Shown piece after piece: positions 1 to 6,400 of a stretch of 14,498 nucleotides of DNA (position 1 is the first letter of the stretch; every line of letters starts with the position of its first letter). The notes under the pieces are model-generated. The model ran no database searches. It was not told where the DNA came from and worked only from the letters and a program-made list of their open reading frames with translations. The position numbers were made by a program, and so were the translations under genes. Origin of the DNA: Cytophagales bacterium (GTDB lineage Bacteria > Bacteroidota > Bacteroidia > Cytophagales > Cyclobacteriaceae); NCBI GenBank assembly GCA_003504855.1, contig DNZD01000254.1, positions 1 through 14,498 of the forward strand, written 5' to 3'.

Positions 1-1
1 C

Positions 2-238
2 GGAGACGAAGAAGCAATGGCCAAAGAAGAGGCCACGTATCAGGATATCCGCGATGACCGGGTGTACACCTATTTTGATCTCGCGGCCGGCCAAACCAAG
101 AGTTTCAGGGTGATGCTCACCGCCACATACGCCGGAAGCTATTACCTGCCGGCAGTGAGTTGCGAAGCGATGTACGACCGGACGATATTTGCCCGTACGC
201 GCGGCCAGGTGGTAGAAGTAACCAAATCCAATCCCTGA
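2..238 (+). CDS. Alpha-2-macroglobulin family protein, C-terminal end (5'-truncated by window edge)
   Basis: Only the last 78 codons are present; the reading frame is open from base 2 and ends in TGA at 236-238. The segment RDDRVYTYFDLAAGQ followed by a beta-rich stretch (SYYLPAVSCEAMYD, then an ARTRGQ segment) matches the C-terminal region of bacterial alpha-2-macroglobulins (YfhM-like), where a conserved RDDR-x-x-x-x-FDL motif precedes the final beta-sandwich. These large periplasmic proteins trap proteases, usually through a thioester located well upstream of what is visible here. In many bacteria the gene sits next to pbpC, and pbpC does follow two genes downstream, which supports the call. 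The ATG at 17 is an internal methionine, not a start. The thioester motif and signal sequence cannot be checked in this window. Confidence 0.82.
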   Translation, partial: GDEEAMAKEEATYQDIRDDRVYTYFDLAAGQTKSFRVMLTATYAGSYYLPAVSCEAMYDRTIFARTRGQVVEVTKSNP

Positions 239-271
239 TTGTTATTAAAGGCACAGCTCCCCAAAACTTTC

Positions 272-279
272 TACCTTTG
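272..279 (+). promoter_or_regulatory. Bacteroidota -7 promoter element (TACCTTTG) before the desaturase gene
   Basis: TACCTTTG is an exact match to the Bacteroidota sigma-factor -7 consensus TAnnTTTG and ends 17 bases before the ATG at 297. No convincing TTG -33 element sits at the expected 19-21 base spacing, so this is a one-box prediction. If used, the 5' leader would be only about 10 bases. Confidence 0.45.
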
Positions 280-296
280 ACTTTTATTTCGCCGCC

Positions 297-1298
297 ATGA
301 CAAAAGACTTTCATTTCTCTACCGCACCTGAACCCCATCGTGGGCGTACCCGCGAGATTATGTCCCGCCATCCGGAAGTAAAAAAACTGATGGTGAAGAC
401 CCCCGCTACTTTCCTGGTTATTCTTGGCTTGGTCGGTGGTATGGTAGGGGGTGGATGGTTGCTGCGTGATGCCCCCTGGTGGATGGTGTTACTGGCTGCT
501 TATCTGGGTGGCGCATTTGCCAATCATGCACTTTTCGTCATGATCCACGAATGCTCACATCACCTCCTGTTTAAGAAACGTTGGATGAACCTGTCGGCAG
601 CCATTTTGGCCAACATGCCACATATCCTGCCCAGTGCTATTTCATTCGTGCGTTATCACATCAAGCACCACTCTTTTCAAGGCGTGCATGAACTGGACGG
701 TGACCTGCCAGATCATTGGGAAGCCAAACTGATCAATAACTCCACCATCGGCAAAGCCCTTTGGCTCCTGGTGTTCCCGATATTTCAAGCCATTCGGGTC
801 GCGCGCTTGCGTGAAATCAAACCCGTGGATGCCTGGATCGTAGCCAACTGGGTTGCACAGATTGCTTTTAACGTAGCGATCTGGGTGTTTATCGGCCCGA
901 AGGCTTTTGTATTTATGTTGCTGAGCTTCTTCTTTTCCGTGGGATTGCATCCCCTCGGCGCACGGTGGATTCAGGAACACTACCTCACCCTCGACGAAAA
1001 TCAGGAGACCTACAGCTACTATGGCCCGCTCAATGCCGTTGCCTTCAACGTGGGTTATCACAACGAACACCATGACTTTCCTTCAGTGCCCTGGAACAAG
1101 CTGCCGGAATTGAAAAAGGATGCCTCCGAATACTATGATAGCCTGAAATATCATACATCCTGGACGAAGCTCTTTTTGCGCTTCTTGTTTGATCGCAACA
1201 TTTCGCTCTACGATCGGATTGTGCGTCAGGAACGCAACAAGGTAGCGCTTACGGATGAATCGCGTCCCGACGCTGAGTTGGCACTACAAGGCAAATAG
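297..1298 (+). CDS. Membrane fatty acid desaturase, sphingolipid delta-4 desaturase (DEGS)-like
   Basis: A 333-residue integral-membrane di-iron desaturase. The three histidine boxes are visible: HECSHH (84-89), HIKHH (121-125) and HNEHH (255-259). The last lies in NVGYHNEHHDFP, which is the box found in eukaryotic dihydroceramide delta-4 desaturases (DEGS1). The N-terminus, with PEPHRGRTREIMSRHPEVKKL around residues 11-31, resembles the Lipid_DES N-terminal domain that marks that family. HPLGARWIQEHY and ETYSYYGPLN (218-246) also parallel DEGS. Hydrophobic segments lie near 37-57, 60-83, 178-199 and 203-217. Known relatives insert a trans-4 double bond into the sphingoid base using O2 and an electron donor. 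Many Bacteroidota make dihydroceramides, so a ceramide substrate is plausible but inferred; a fatty-acyl substrate remains possible. The next gene starts 7 bases downstream, suggesting one transcript with it and pbpC. Confidence 0.88.
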   Translation: MTKDFHFSTAPEPHRGRTREIMSRHPEVKKLMVKTPATFLVILGLVGGMVGGGWLLRDAPWWMVLLAAYLGGAFANHALFVMIHECSHHLLFKKRWMNLSAAILANMPHILPSAISFVRYHIKHHSFQGVHELDGDLPDHWEAKLINNSTIGKALWLLVFPIFQAIRVARLREIKPVDAWIVANWVAQIAFNVAIWVFIGPKAFVFMLLSFFFSVGLHPLGARWIQEHYLTLDENQETYSYYGPLNAVAFNVGYHNEHHDFPSVPWNKLPELKKDASEYYDSLKYHTSWTKLFLRFLFDRNISLYDRIVRQERNKVALTDESRPDAELALQGK

Positions 1299-1305
1299 CG
1301 ACCTC

Positions 1306-1734
1306 ATGAAATACCTGTTTTCATTCTTATGTGCGCTGACCAGCGTAACTGCTTTTGCACAGGCCGACAAAACGGAAGAGCAAATTCTAAATCTGTCAAA
1401 GCGGAAATTCGATTGGTTGACTGGCAAAAACTATGATTCCATGCTCGTCAATTTCGATAGTCGCCTGCAGTTTGTTCATTCCAACGGATGGACAGAGACA
1501 CGGCAGGAAATCATTGATGATTTGAAATCGGGCAAGTTGAATTATCAAAAGATCACCATTCATCAGGCAACTGCACGGGTTTATGCCGCCTCAGCCGTCG
1601 TCGTAGGCACCGGTAAATTTGAAGGTCTCAATCAGGGAACTCCCTTTGCGCTTGATCTTCGGTACACGGAGGTGTATGTGCGCGACGGTCATCGTTGGAA
1701 GTTGGCGTCGCGCCACGCCAACCGGATGCCATGA
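1306..1734 (+). CDS. Secreted DUF4440 / SnoaL-like (NTF2-fold) protein
   Basis: A 142-residue protein. I chose the ATG at 1306 because it gives a clean signal peptide (MKYLFSFLCALTSVTAFA, cleavage likely before QADK) and starts 7 bases after the desaturase stop; an earlier in-frame ATG at 1255 lies inside the desaturase. The mature part has the DUF4440/SnoaL-like pattern: an N-terminal helix, then FVHSNGWTETRQEIIDDLKSG near residues 56-76, ending in YTEVYVRDGHRWKLASRHANR. This family adopts the NTF2-like cone fold, and most secreted members have no known reaction; some bind small ligands. Here it would act in the periplasm. Its stop overlaps the pbpC start (ATGA at 1731-1734), so the two are probably translationally coupled. 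Function is not assignable from sequence. Confidence 0.85.
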   Translation: MKYLFSFLCALTSVTAFAQADKTEEQILNLSKRKFDWLTGKNYDSMLVNFDSRLQFVHSNGWTETRQEIIDDLKSGKLNYQKITIHQATARVYAASAVVVGTGKFEGLNQGTPFALDLRYTEVYVRDGHRWKLASRHANRMP

Positions 1735-4073
1735 AACGGATGCGACGGTGGCTGATATCAGCTACGCTCGTCGCATTGCTGCTCATTTATTTTTTCTCCC
1801 TCCCGGACCCACTTTTCTCGTCTGCGTATAGTACTGTCCTGCTGGACAAGCGGGGTCATCTGTTATCCTCAGTCATTGCCCCGGATGGGCAGTGGCGGTT
1901 CCCCGAGCAGAATAAGGTAAACGAAAAGTTTTCCGTAGCCATCACCACCTATGAAGACAAGCGATTCTGGTGGCACCCGGGCTTCGATCCCTTGGCCATC
2001 GCACGGGCACTTCGACAAAACTGGAATGCAGGAAAGGTCATCAGCGGAGGAAGCACCCTTTCTATGCAGGTCATCCGGTTGTCTTTACATAATCCACCGC
2101 GAACCGTCTTTCAAAAAATGCGTGAAGCTGTGCTGGCCACCCGCCTGGAGTTTCGCTATTCCAAGGAGCAAATCCTGTCGCTGTACGCGGCCCATGCTCC
2201 CTTTGGAGGAAACGTGGTAGGCCTCGAAGCCGCAAGCTGGCGATGGATGGGGCGTGCACCTGAAGCACTTTCATGGGCAGAGGCTTCGTTGCTGGCTGTC
2301 TTGCCCAACAACCCTGGATTACTTCATCTGGCCCGTAACCGGGACTTGCTTACCGCAAAACGAAATGCGCTGTTGAAAAAACTATTCGAAGATGGCCGCT
2401 TTGATGCCATGAGTTACCAGTTGGCGCTTGCAGAACCCATTCCGGATAAGCCATTACCCTTGCCCAGGATTGCGCGGCATTTACTGGACCGTGTAATCGC
2501 CGGGGGAAAAGAGGGTCAGCGAGTGCAATCATCGATTGATCGCGAGTTGCAGTTGCAGGTTGAAGCAGTCGTTGATGAACGCGTGGAGCAACTCAGTGCC
2601 ATCCGCGTATTTAATGGTGCAGCCGTCGTGGTAGAGGTGGAGAGCGGTGAGGTATTGGCCTATGTAGGAAACACCAGGAGACCTGGGCACCAGGAACAAG
2701 TTGACATCATCAATGCACCCCGGAGCACCGGCAGCATACTCAAGCCTTTTCTTTATGCTGCAATGCTTGATGAGGGAAGGATGTTGCCGCGCACCCTGCA
2801 ACCCGATATCCCCACCCTGATCGGTGGGTTTACGCCTCGTAACTTCTCACTTCAGTATGATGGTGCTGTGCCGGCAGATCAGGCGCTTATTCGTTCTTTG
2901 AATATTCCGGCGGTGCATGAGTTGAAAGACTATCGCTATGAAAAGTTTCATCATTTTCTCCAACAGCTGGGTATGACAACCCTGTCGAGATCGGCGGATA
3001 ACTACGGACTTACACTGGTGTTGGGTGGTGCTGAGGCAACCCTTTGGGATGTTACCGGTATGTATGCATCCTCCACACGCGTATTGAACCGTTACTTCAG
3101 CAGACCGGGTGCGGCCCGTTATGCATCCACCGATATTCATCCGCTTACCTGGAAAGATTCGATGTGGGCAACTTCGCCACCCGAAAAAGGAACGCGGCTA
3201 CAAGCATCATCGTGGTGGCTCACCCTGGATGCGCTTCGTGAATTATACCGCCCCGGTGAAGAGACGGGTTGGCGACATTTTCAAAGTTCAAGAAAGATGG
3301 CCTGGAAGACCGGTACCAGTTTTGGCTTTCGCGACGGTTGGGCCATTGGCATCACCCCGAAGTATGTTATCGGCGTGTGGGTAGGCAATGCCACCGGAGA
3401 AGGCCGGCCTGGACTTACCGGAACTGAAGCGGCATCACCATTGCTGTTTTCGGTCGCTGGCCTGTTGCCTGCGACCGGTTGGTTTGATGAACCCAACGGC
3501 GAAATGCGGGAGGTAGCTGTTTGTTCATTGAGTGGTCAGCGGGCTTCATCAGTATGTGATCAAATTGATACCGTACGTGTTCAGGAATCAGGTCTTGGCA
3601 CAGGGGTATGTTCCTATCACAAGCTGGTTCATCTTACCCGTGACAAGCGTTATCGGGTTCATGACCAATGTGAGTCGTTAGCCAATGTGGTTGATTTGCC
3701 GTGGTTTATACTGCCGCCCATTCAGGAGTACTATTTCAGGTCCAAGAATTTGTCGTATCGATCCTTACCTCCTTATCGAAAGGATTGCCAGGATCCGGCG
3801 TCTACCCCAGTGATGGATTTGATCTATCCCAAACCCAATGCACAGATATTTATTCCTGTGCTGATGGATGGAGCAAAGAGTGAAGTAGTTTGGGAGGCAA
3901 CGCATCGCCAGGCAGACGTTAATCTGTACTGGCATATGGATGGTCGGTACATAGGAATGACTAAAGGAATGCACCGGTTGAGCGCCTCACCACCGTTAGG
4001 CAGACATACCCTGACTTTGGTGGATGAATCGGGCGAGACCATTAACCGCACTTTTGATGTCATTTCGCACTAA
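1731..4073 (+). CDS. pbpC: Penicillin-binding protein 1C (bifunctional glycosyltransferase/transpeptidase)
   Basis: A 780-residue class A penicillin-binding protein. The ATG at 1731 overlaps the previous stop (ATGA) and gives a basic start followed by one membrane anchor (residues 7-23); an ATG at 1695 would run into the upstream gene. The GT51 glycosyltransferase domain (about 50-225) shows EDKRFWWHPGFD with the catalytic Glu75, GGSTLSMQV (107-114) and the RYSKEQILSLYA motif. The transpeptidase domain (about 295-575) has the nucleophile motif SILK (335-338), SLN (389-391) and KTGTS (526-530). The C-terminal 85 residues form the BiPBP_C-type beta domain that distinguishes PBP1C. It polymerises and crosslinks peptidoglycan at the outer face of the inner membrane. 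PBP1C genes commonly neighbour an alpha-2-macroglobulin gene, whose end is seen at the left edge here. Several Cys lie at 598-647 between the two C-terminal parts; their role is unknown. Confidence 0.95.
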   Translation: MKRMRRWLISATLVALLLIYFFSLPDPLFSSAYSTVLLDKRGHLLSSVIAPDGQWRFPEQNKVNEKFSVAITTYEDKRFWWHPGFDPLAIARALRQNWNAGKVISGGSTLSMQVIRLSLHNPPRTVFQKMREAVLATRLEFRYSKEQILSLYAAHAPFGGNVVGLEAASWRWMGRAPEALSWAEASLLAVLPNNPGLLHLARNRDLLTAKRNALLKKLFEDGRFDAMSYQLALAEPIPDKPLPLPRIARHLLDRVIAGGKEGQRVQSSIDRELQLQVEAVVDERVEQLSAIRVFNGAAVVVEVESGEVLAYVGNTRRPGHQEQVDIINAPRSTGSILKPFLYAAMLDEGRMLPRTLQPDIPTLIGGFTPRNFSLQYDGAVPADQALIRSLNIPAVHELKDYRYEKFHHFLQQLGMTTLSRSADNYGLTLVLGGAEATLWDVTGMYASSTRVLNRYFSRPGAARYASTDIHPLTWKDSMWATSPPEKGTRLQASSWWLTLDALRELYRPGEETGWRHFQSSRKMAWKTGTSFGFRDGWAIGITPKYVIGVWVGNATGEGRPGLTGTEAASPLLFSVAGLLPATGWFDEPNGEMREVAVCSLSGQRASSVCDQIDTVRVQESGLGTGVCSYHKLVHLTRDKRYRVHDQCESLANVVDLPWFILPPIQEYYFRSKNLSYRSLPPYRKDCQDPASTPVMDLIYPKPNAQIFIPVLMDGAKSEVVWEATHRQADVNLYWHMDGRYIGMTKGMHRLSASPPLGRHTLTLVDESGETINRTFDVISH

Positions 4074-4133
4074 TCGTGGGCATTAATGTAATATTTACCC
4101 TGAAATTGAATAATTTTATAGCACTACTGGACC

Positions 4134-4141
4134 TATACTTG
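4134..4141 (+). promoter_or_regulatory. Possible -7 element (TATACTTG, 7/8) before the first SPOR/OmpA gene
   Basis: TATACTTG differs from TAnnTTTG at one position and lies 29 bases before the ATG at 4171. A TTG occurs at 4106-4108, but its 25-base spacing is longer than the usual 19-21. It is a weak prediction, though some promoter is expected in this 97-base gap after pbpC. Confidence 0.25.
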
Positions 4142-4170
4142 TATCGTCTATTCTTAAATGTAAACTGGCC

Positions 4171-5055
4171 ATGAAGAATTTTTTGCTGGCATGTGGTGTT
4201 TCACTAAGCCTGATCACTTACCATGCGCAAGCCCAAACACCTCAATACGCTATTGTTGTTGGTGCGTTTTCTGTTGAAGCGAACGCTAACAAATTTCTGA
4301 AGTTTGTCAGGTCCAAGAATTTCAAGCCAGTCATTCAGCGCAACGAAGAGAAGAATCTGTTTTACGTGGTCGTGCAGGAAACCAATGACCATGATGCTGT
4401 TATTGAGCAAACCAAAAAGTTGCAAGGCAGTGTGTTCCGCGATGCCTGGGTATTTAACCGCAATCCTGCACCACCTGTTATTGAGCAACCCAAGCCCGAA
4501 CCGGTTATTGAGCAACCTAAGCCCGTTATTGAAGAGCCTAAGGTTGTGGAGGTGGTGAAGCCAAAGAAGCCATCCCCTGAAGATTCGGCGCGTGCTGCCG
4601 AGGAAAAGATCAAAGCTGAGGTAGCCAAGAAAATCATGGCAACGAAGAAGGGAACCATGGAGAAACTTGACTACATCTATTTTTACCGGGATGCATCGGT
4701 GCTCCGACCGGAGTCTAAGTTTGCCATTGATCAGTTGCTGATGATGCTGAAGGAAAACCCAAAACAAGTAATCCGTATTCACGGTCATACCAATGGAAAT
4801 GACCCCGGTAAGATTATCCGCCGTACGGATGAGAGCACGGATTTCTTCTCTCTCAAGAACACCATTGAAGACTATGGCTCAGCCAAAGAACTTTCTCAGC
4901 TCAGGGCCGAGCAAATCCGGGACTACCTGATCGCCTCCGGGATTGATAAAGGCCGCATGAGCATCAAGGCCTGGGGAGGCAAGAAGCCTTTGTTCCCGGT
5001 AGATGATGACCGTGCCGAAGCCAATGTCCGCGTGGAAATTGAGATCGTCAAGTAG
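4171..5055 (+). CDS. SPOR-like / OmpA-like envelope protein, shorter paralog
   Basis: A 294-residue secreted protein. A signal peptide (MKNFLLACGVSLSLITYHAQAQ) is followed by a SPOR-like domain at about 24-96 (QYAIVVGAFSVEANANKF through DAWVFNR), a linker of VIEQPKP-type repeats (103-132), a charged Ala/Lys/Glu helix (134-160) and an OmpA C-terminal-like domain (164-293). The OmpA domain contains IYFYRDASVLRPES, IRIHGHTNGN and ELSQLRAEQIRDYL. SPOR domains bind denuded glycan strands and OmpA-like domains bind peptidoglycan peptides, so the protein probably connects the envelope to the cell wall. The position normally held by the diaminopimelate-binding Asp is Asn208, and the loop to LSxxRA is about 20 residues longer than in E. 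coli Pal or OmpA. It is a tandem paralog of the next gene. The start at 4171 is the only one that gives an intact signal peptide. Confidence 0.87.
   Translation: MKNFLLACGVSLSLITYHAQAQTPQYAIVVGAFSVEANANKFLKFVRSKNFKPVIQRNEEKNLFYVVVQETNDHDAVIEQTKKLQGSVFRDAWVFNRNPAPPVIEQPKPEPVIEQPKPVIEEPKVVEVVKPKKPSPEDSARAAEEKIKAEVAKKIMATKKGTMEKLDYIYFYRDASVLRPESKFAIDQLLMMLKENPKQVIRIHGHTNGNDPGKIIRRTDESTDFFSLKNTIEDYGSAKELSQLRAEQIRDYLIASGIDKGRMSIKAWGGKKPLFPVDDDRAEANVRVEIEIVK
4477..4543 (+). repeat. Short in-frame tandem repeat encoding VIEQPKP/VIEEPK linker
   Basis: GTTATTGAGCAACC(C/T)AAGCCCG occurs at 4477-4498 and 4504-4525 with one mismatch, followed by a partial third copy GTTATTGAAGAGCCTAAGG at 4525-4543. All copies are in frame, with periods of 27 and 21 bases. 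They encode the proline/glutamate linker between the SPOR-like and OmpA-like domains. The near-identity suggests recent slippage expansion. Confidence 0.75.
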
Positions 5056-5081
5056 CGATACCTGTCTATCTTCATTTTGTG

Positions 5082-5098
5082 TTGTCCACCCTGGACAA
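5082..5098. other. Small perfect inverted repeat in the gap between the SPOR/OmpA paralogs
   Basis: TTGTCCA (5082-5088), a CCC loop, then TGGACAA (5092-5098) gives a 7-bp perfect stem. It lies 27 bases after the stop at 5055 and 50 bases before the next start. No T-run follows, so it is not a classical intrinsic terminator. It could be a weak attenuating hairpin or an operator, or chance. Confidence 0.3.
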
Positions 5099-5116
5099 AG
5101 GGAATTGATAATTTAT

Positions 5117-5124
5117 TACCTTCG
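5117..5124 (+). promoter_or_regulatory. Possible -7 element (TACCTTCG, 7/8) before the second SPOR/OmpA gene
   Basis: TACCTTCG matches TAnnTTTG at seven of eight bases and sits 23 bases upstream of the ATG at 5148. If transcription begins about 7 bases downstream, the message would start after the in-frame ATG at 5127, which favours 5148 as the true start. There is no clear -33 box. Confidence 0.28.
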
Positions 5125-5147
5125 GGGTGAATGAAATAATAACCCCT

Positions 5148-6353
5148 ATGAAGTTTGTTCCCAGAATTGTACTGGTAGTAGCCCTGGTGCTCCTGACGGA
5201 TTATGTGCAGGCTCAAATCAATGACGAATACTATGTAACCATTGGCGCTTTCGCCCGGAAGGAAAATGCGGTGCGATTTACCGCCAAGGCCAGCCGAATG
5301 GGCTTCAATGCCCAGTACGCGATTAACACCAACCGCAAACTCTACTATGTCTACCTGCTTCAGTCTCCGGAGAAGCGAAAGGCATTTGCCTTTTGCATCA
5401 AGATGAAAGCAGAAACAGAGTTCAAAGATGCCTGGGTATTCTATGGCAGATTGGGAGAAGAAGCACCCGTCATCAATGAAAAGCCACCGGTCGTTGAAAA
5501 GCCGGTCGTCGAAGAGAAGAAACCCATTGAGGAGCCAAAGCCGGTCATAGAGGATGTAAAACCAATTATCGAAGACGTAAAGCCGGTGGTGGAGCAGCCC
5601 AAAGTGGACTCGTCAACCATCATCAAGCCTGTCGCCAAGAAGGTGGCCAAGGGTAAGTTCTTTGAATTCAAATTTGTTAATGAAGCAACCGGGACGGAAG
5701 TGCGCGGTGAAGTTCACTTGTCAGAATCATTAAAGGCAACCCAGTATCAGGCGTTCAAGGCCAATGAGGTAATTGACCTTGCGGCACCCCGCAACGCCGC
5801 CGGCGTCTACTTTATTACTACCATCGCTCCGGGCTATAAGACCTGGGAAACTCAAATCAGCTACAAAGACCCACTGCCTTCATCGTCCGGCAACGGCCCC
5901 GATGGCGAATTCATCATCCCCATTACCCTCGAGCGGGCGAAGCGGGGTGATTACATCGAATTCAACAACGTGAGCTTTTATCGCAATTCGGTTGTGATGC
6001 AGGAGAAATTTCAGGCAGAAATGGATGGCCTGGTAGACCTGATGAAAGAAAACAAGAATTATAAAGTCCGCATCCACGGTCATTGCAATGGTATGGAGTC
6101 ACGCGATATCATTACGTTGGGCACGAGCGATAAGTACTTCGCCAGCGACCCGCGCAACGAAAAGAAGAATGCCACAGCCAAAGAACTTACGGAACTCCGC
6201 GCTGAGGCGGCCCGCCGGTACCTGGTGTCGCAGGGCATTGAAGTGGAGCGTATCCTGACAAAAGGCGAGGGCGGTAAAATGATGATTTATCCCCCCACGA
6301 GTGTGTATGCCAACTACAACGACCGGATTGAAGTGGAGATCGTTAAACACTAA
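5148..6353 (+). CDS. SPOR-like / OmpA-like envelope protein, longer paralog with extra beta domain
   Basis: A 401-residue protein counted from the ATG at 5148, which opens a standard signal peptide (MKFVPRIVLVVALVLLTDYV, cleavage near QAQ); an ATG at 5127 would add seven polar residues before it. The order of parts is a SPOR-like domain (26-100, YYVTIGAFARKENAVRF to DAWVFYG), an acidic/proline repeat linker (103-160), an extra beta-rich domain (168-262, beginning FFEFKFVNEATGTEVRGEV, similar in style to carboxypeptidase-regulatory-like folds) and an OmpA-like domain (265-400). The OmpA part has VRIHGHCNGM and ELTELRAEAARRYL. It matches the upstream gene in architecture and in the long loop, including Asn314 where peptidoglycan-binding relatives have Asp. 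It ends just before a strong terminator. The likely role is cell-wall/outer-membrane linkage, but the partner is unknown. Confidence 0.87.
   Translation: MKFVPRIVLVVALVLLTDYVQAQINDEYYVTIGAFARKENAVRFTAKASRMGFNAQYAINTNRKLYYVYLLQSPEKRKAFAFCIKMKAETEFKDAWVFYGRLGEEAPVINEKPPVVEKPVVEEKKPIEEPKPVIEDVKPIIEDVKPVVEQPKVDSSTIIKPVAKKVAKGKFFEFKFVNEATGTEVRGEVHLSESLKATQYQAFKANEVIDLAAPRNAAGVYFITTIAPGYKTWETQISYKDPLPSSSGNGPDGEFIIPITLERAKRGDYIEFNNVSFYRNSVVMQEKFQAEMDGLVDLMKENKNYKVRIHGHCNGMESRDIITLGTSDKYFASDPRNEKKNATAKELTELRAEAARRYLVSQGIEVERILTKGEGGKMMIYPPTSVYANYNDRIEVEIVKH
5490..5603 (+). repeat. Degenerate in-frame repeats encoding the VVEKP/VIEDVKP linker
   Basis: This stretch codes for successive units of the form V-(V/I)-E-x-(x)-K-P, including VIEDVKPIIEDVKPVVEQPK with an 8-residue (24-base) period. 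It is the counterpart of the linker in the preceding paralog but longer and more diverged at base level. Such acidic/proline linkers typically span the periplasm as extended spacers. Confidence 0.65.
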
Positions 6354-6370
6354 ATCATCAGGTAAAATCA

Positions 6371-6400
6371 AAAAGGGCCGCTGAAAGCGGCCCTTTTTTT
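6371..6400. terminator. Bidirectional intrinsic terminator between convergent genes
   Basis: A-run, then GGGCCGC (6375-6381), TGAAA loop, GCGGCCC (6387-6393) and seven T. The 7-bp GC-only stem with A and T tracts on opposite sides serves both directions: the SPOR/OmpA gene on the plus strand ends 17 bases before, and the cystathionine beta-synthase-type gene on the minus strand ends within the T tract, with its TAA read from 6401-6399. Confidence 0.92.

Noticed and set aside
642..1073. Minus-strand open frame of 143 codons inside the desaturase gene
   Set aside because: It lies wholly within a gene with clear family motifs on the plus strand and its translation resembles no protein family; it is a shadow frame.
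1255..1305. Earlier in-frame ATG for the DUF4440 gene at 1255
   Set aside because: It overlaps 44 bases of the desaturase and would bury the signal peptide behind 17 polar residues; 1306 is the better start.
4477..4543. Short direct repeats considered as a possible CRISPR or intergenic repeat element
   Set aside because: They are in frame, coding, without spacers, and clearly form a protein linker.
4204..4788. Minus-strand open frame of 194 codons across the first SPOR/OmpA gene
   Set aside because: Its Leu/Arg/Asn-rich translation mirrors the repeat linker read backwards; the plus-strand protein has a signal peptide and recognisable domains.
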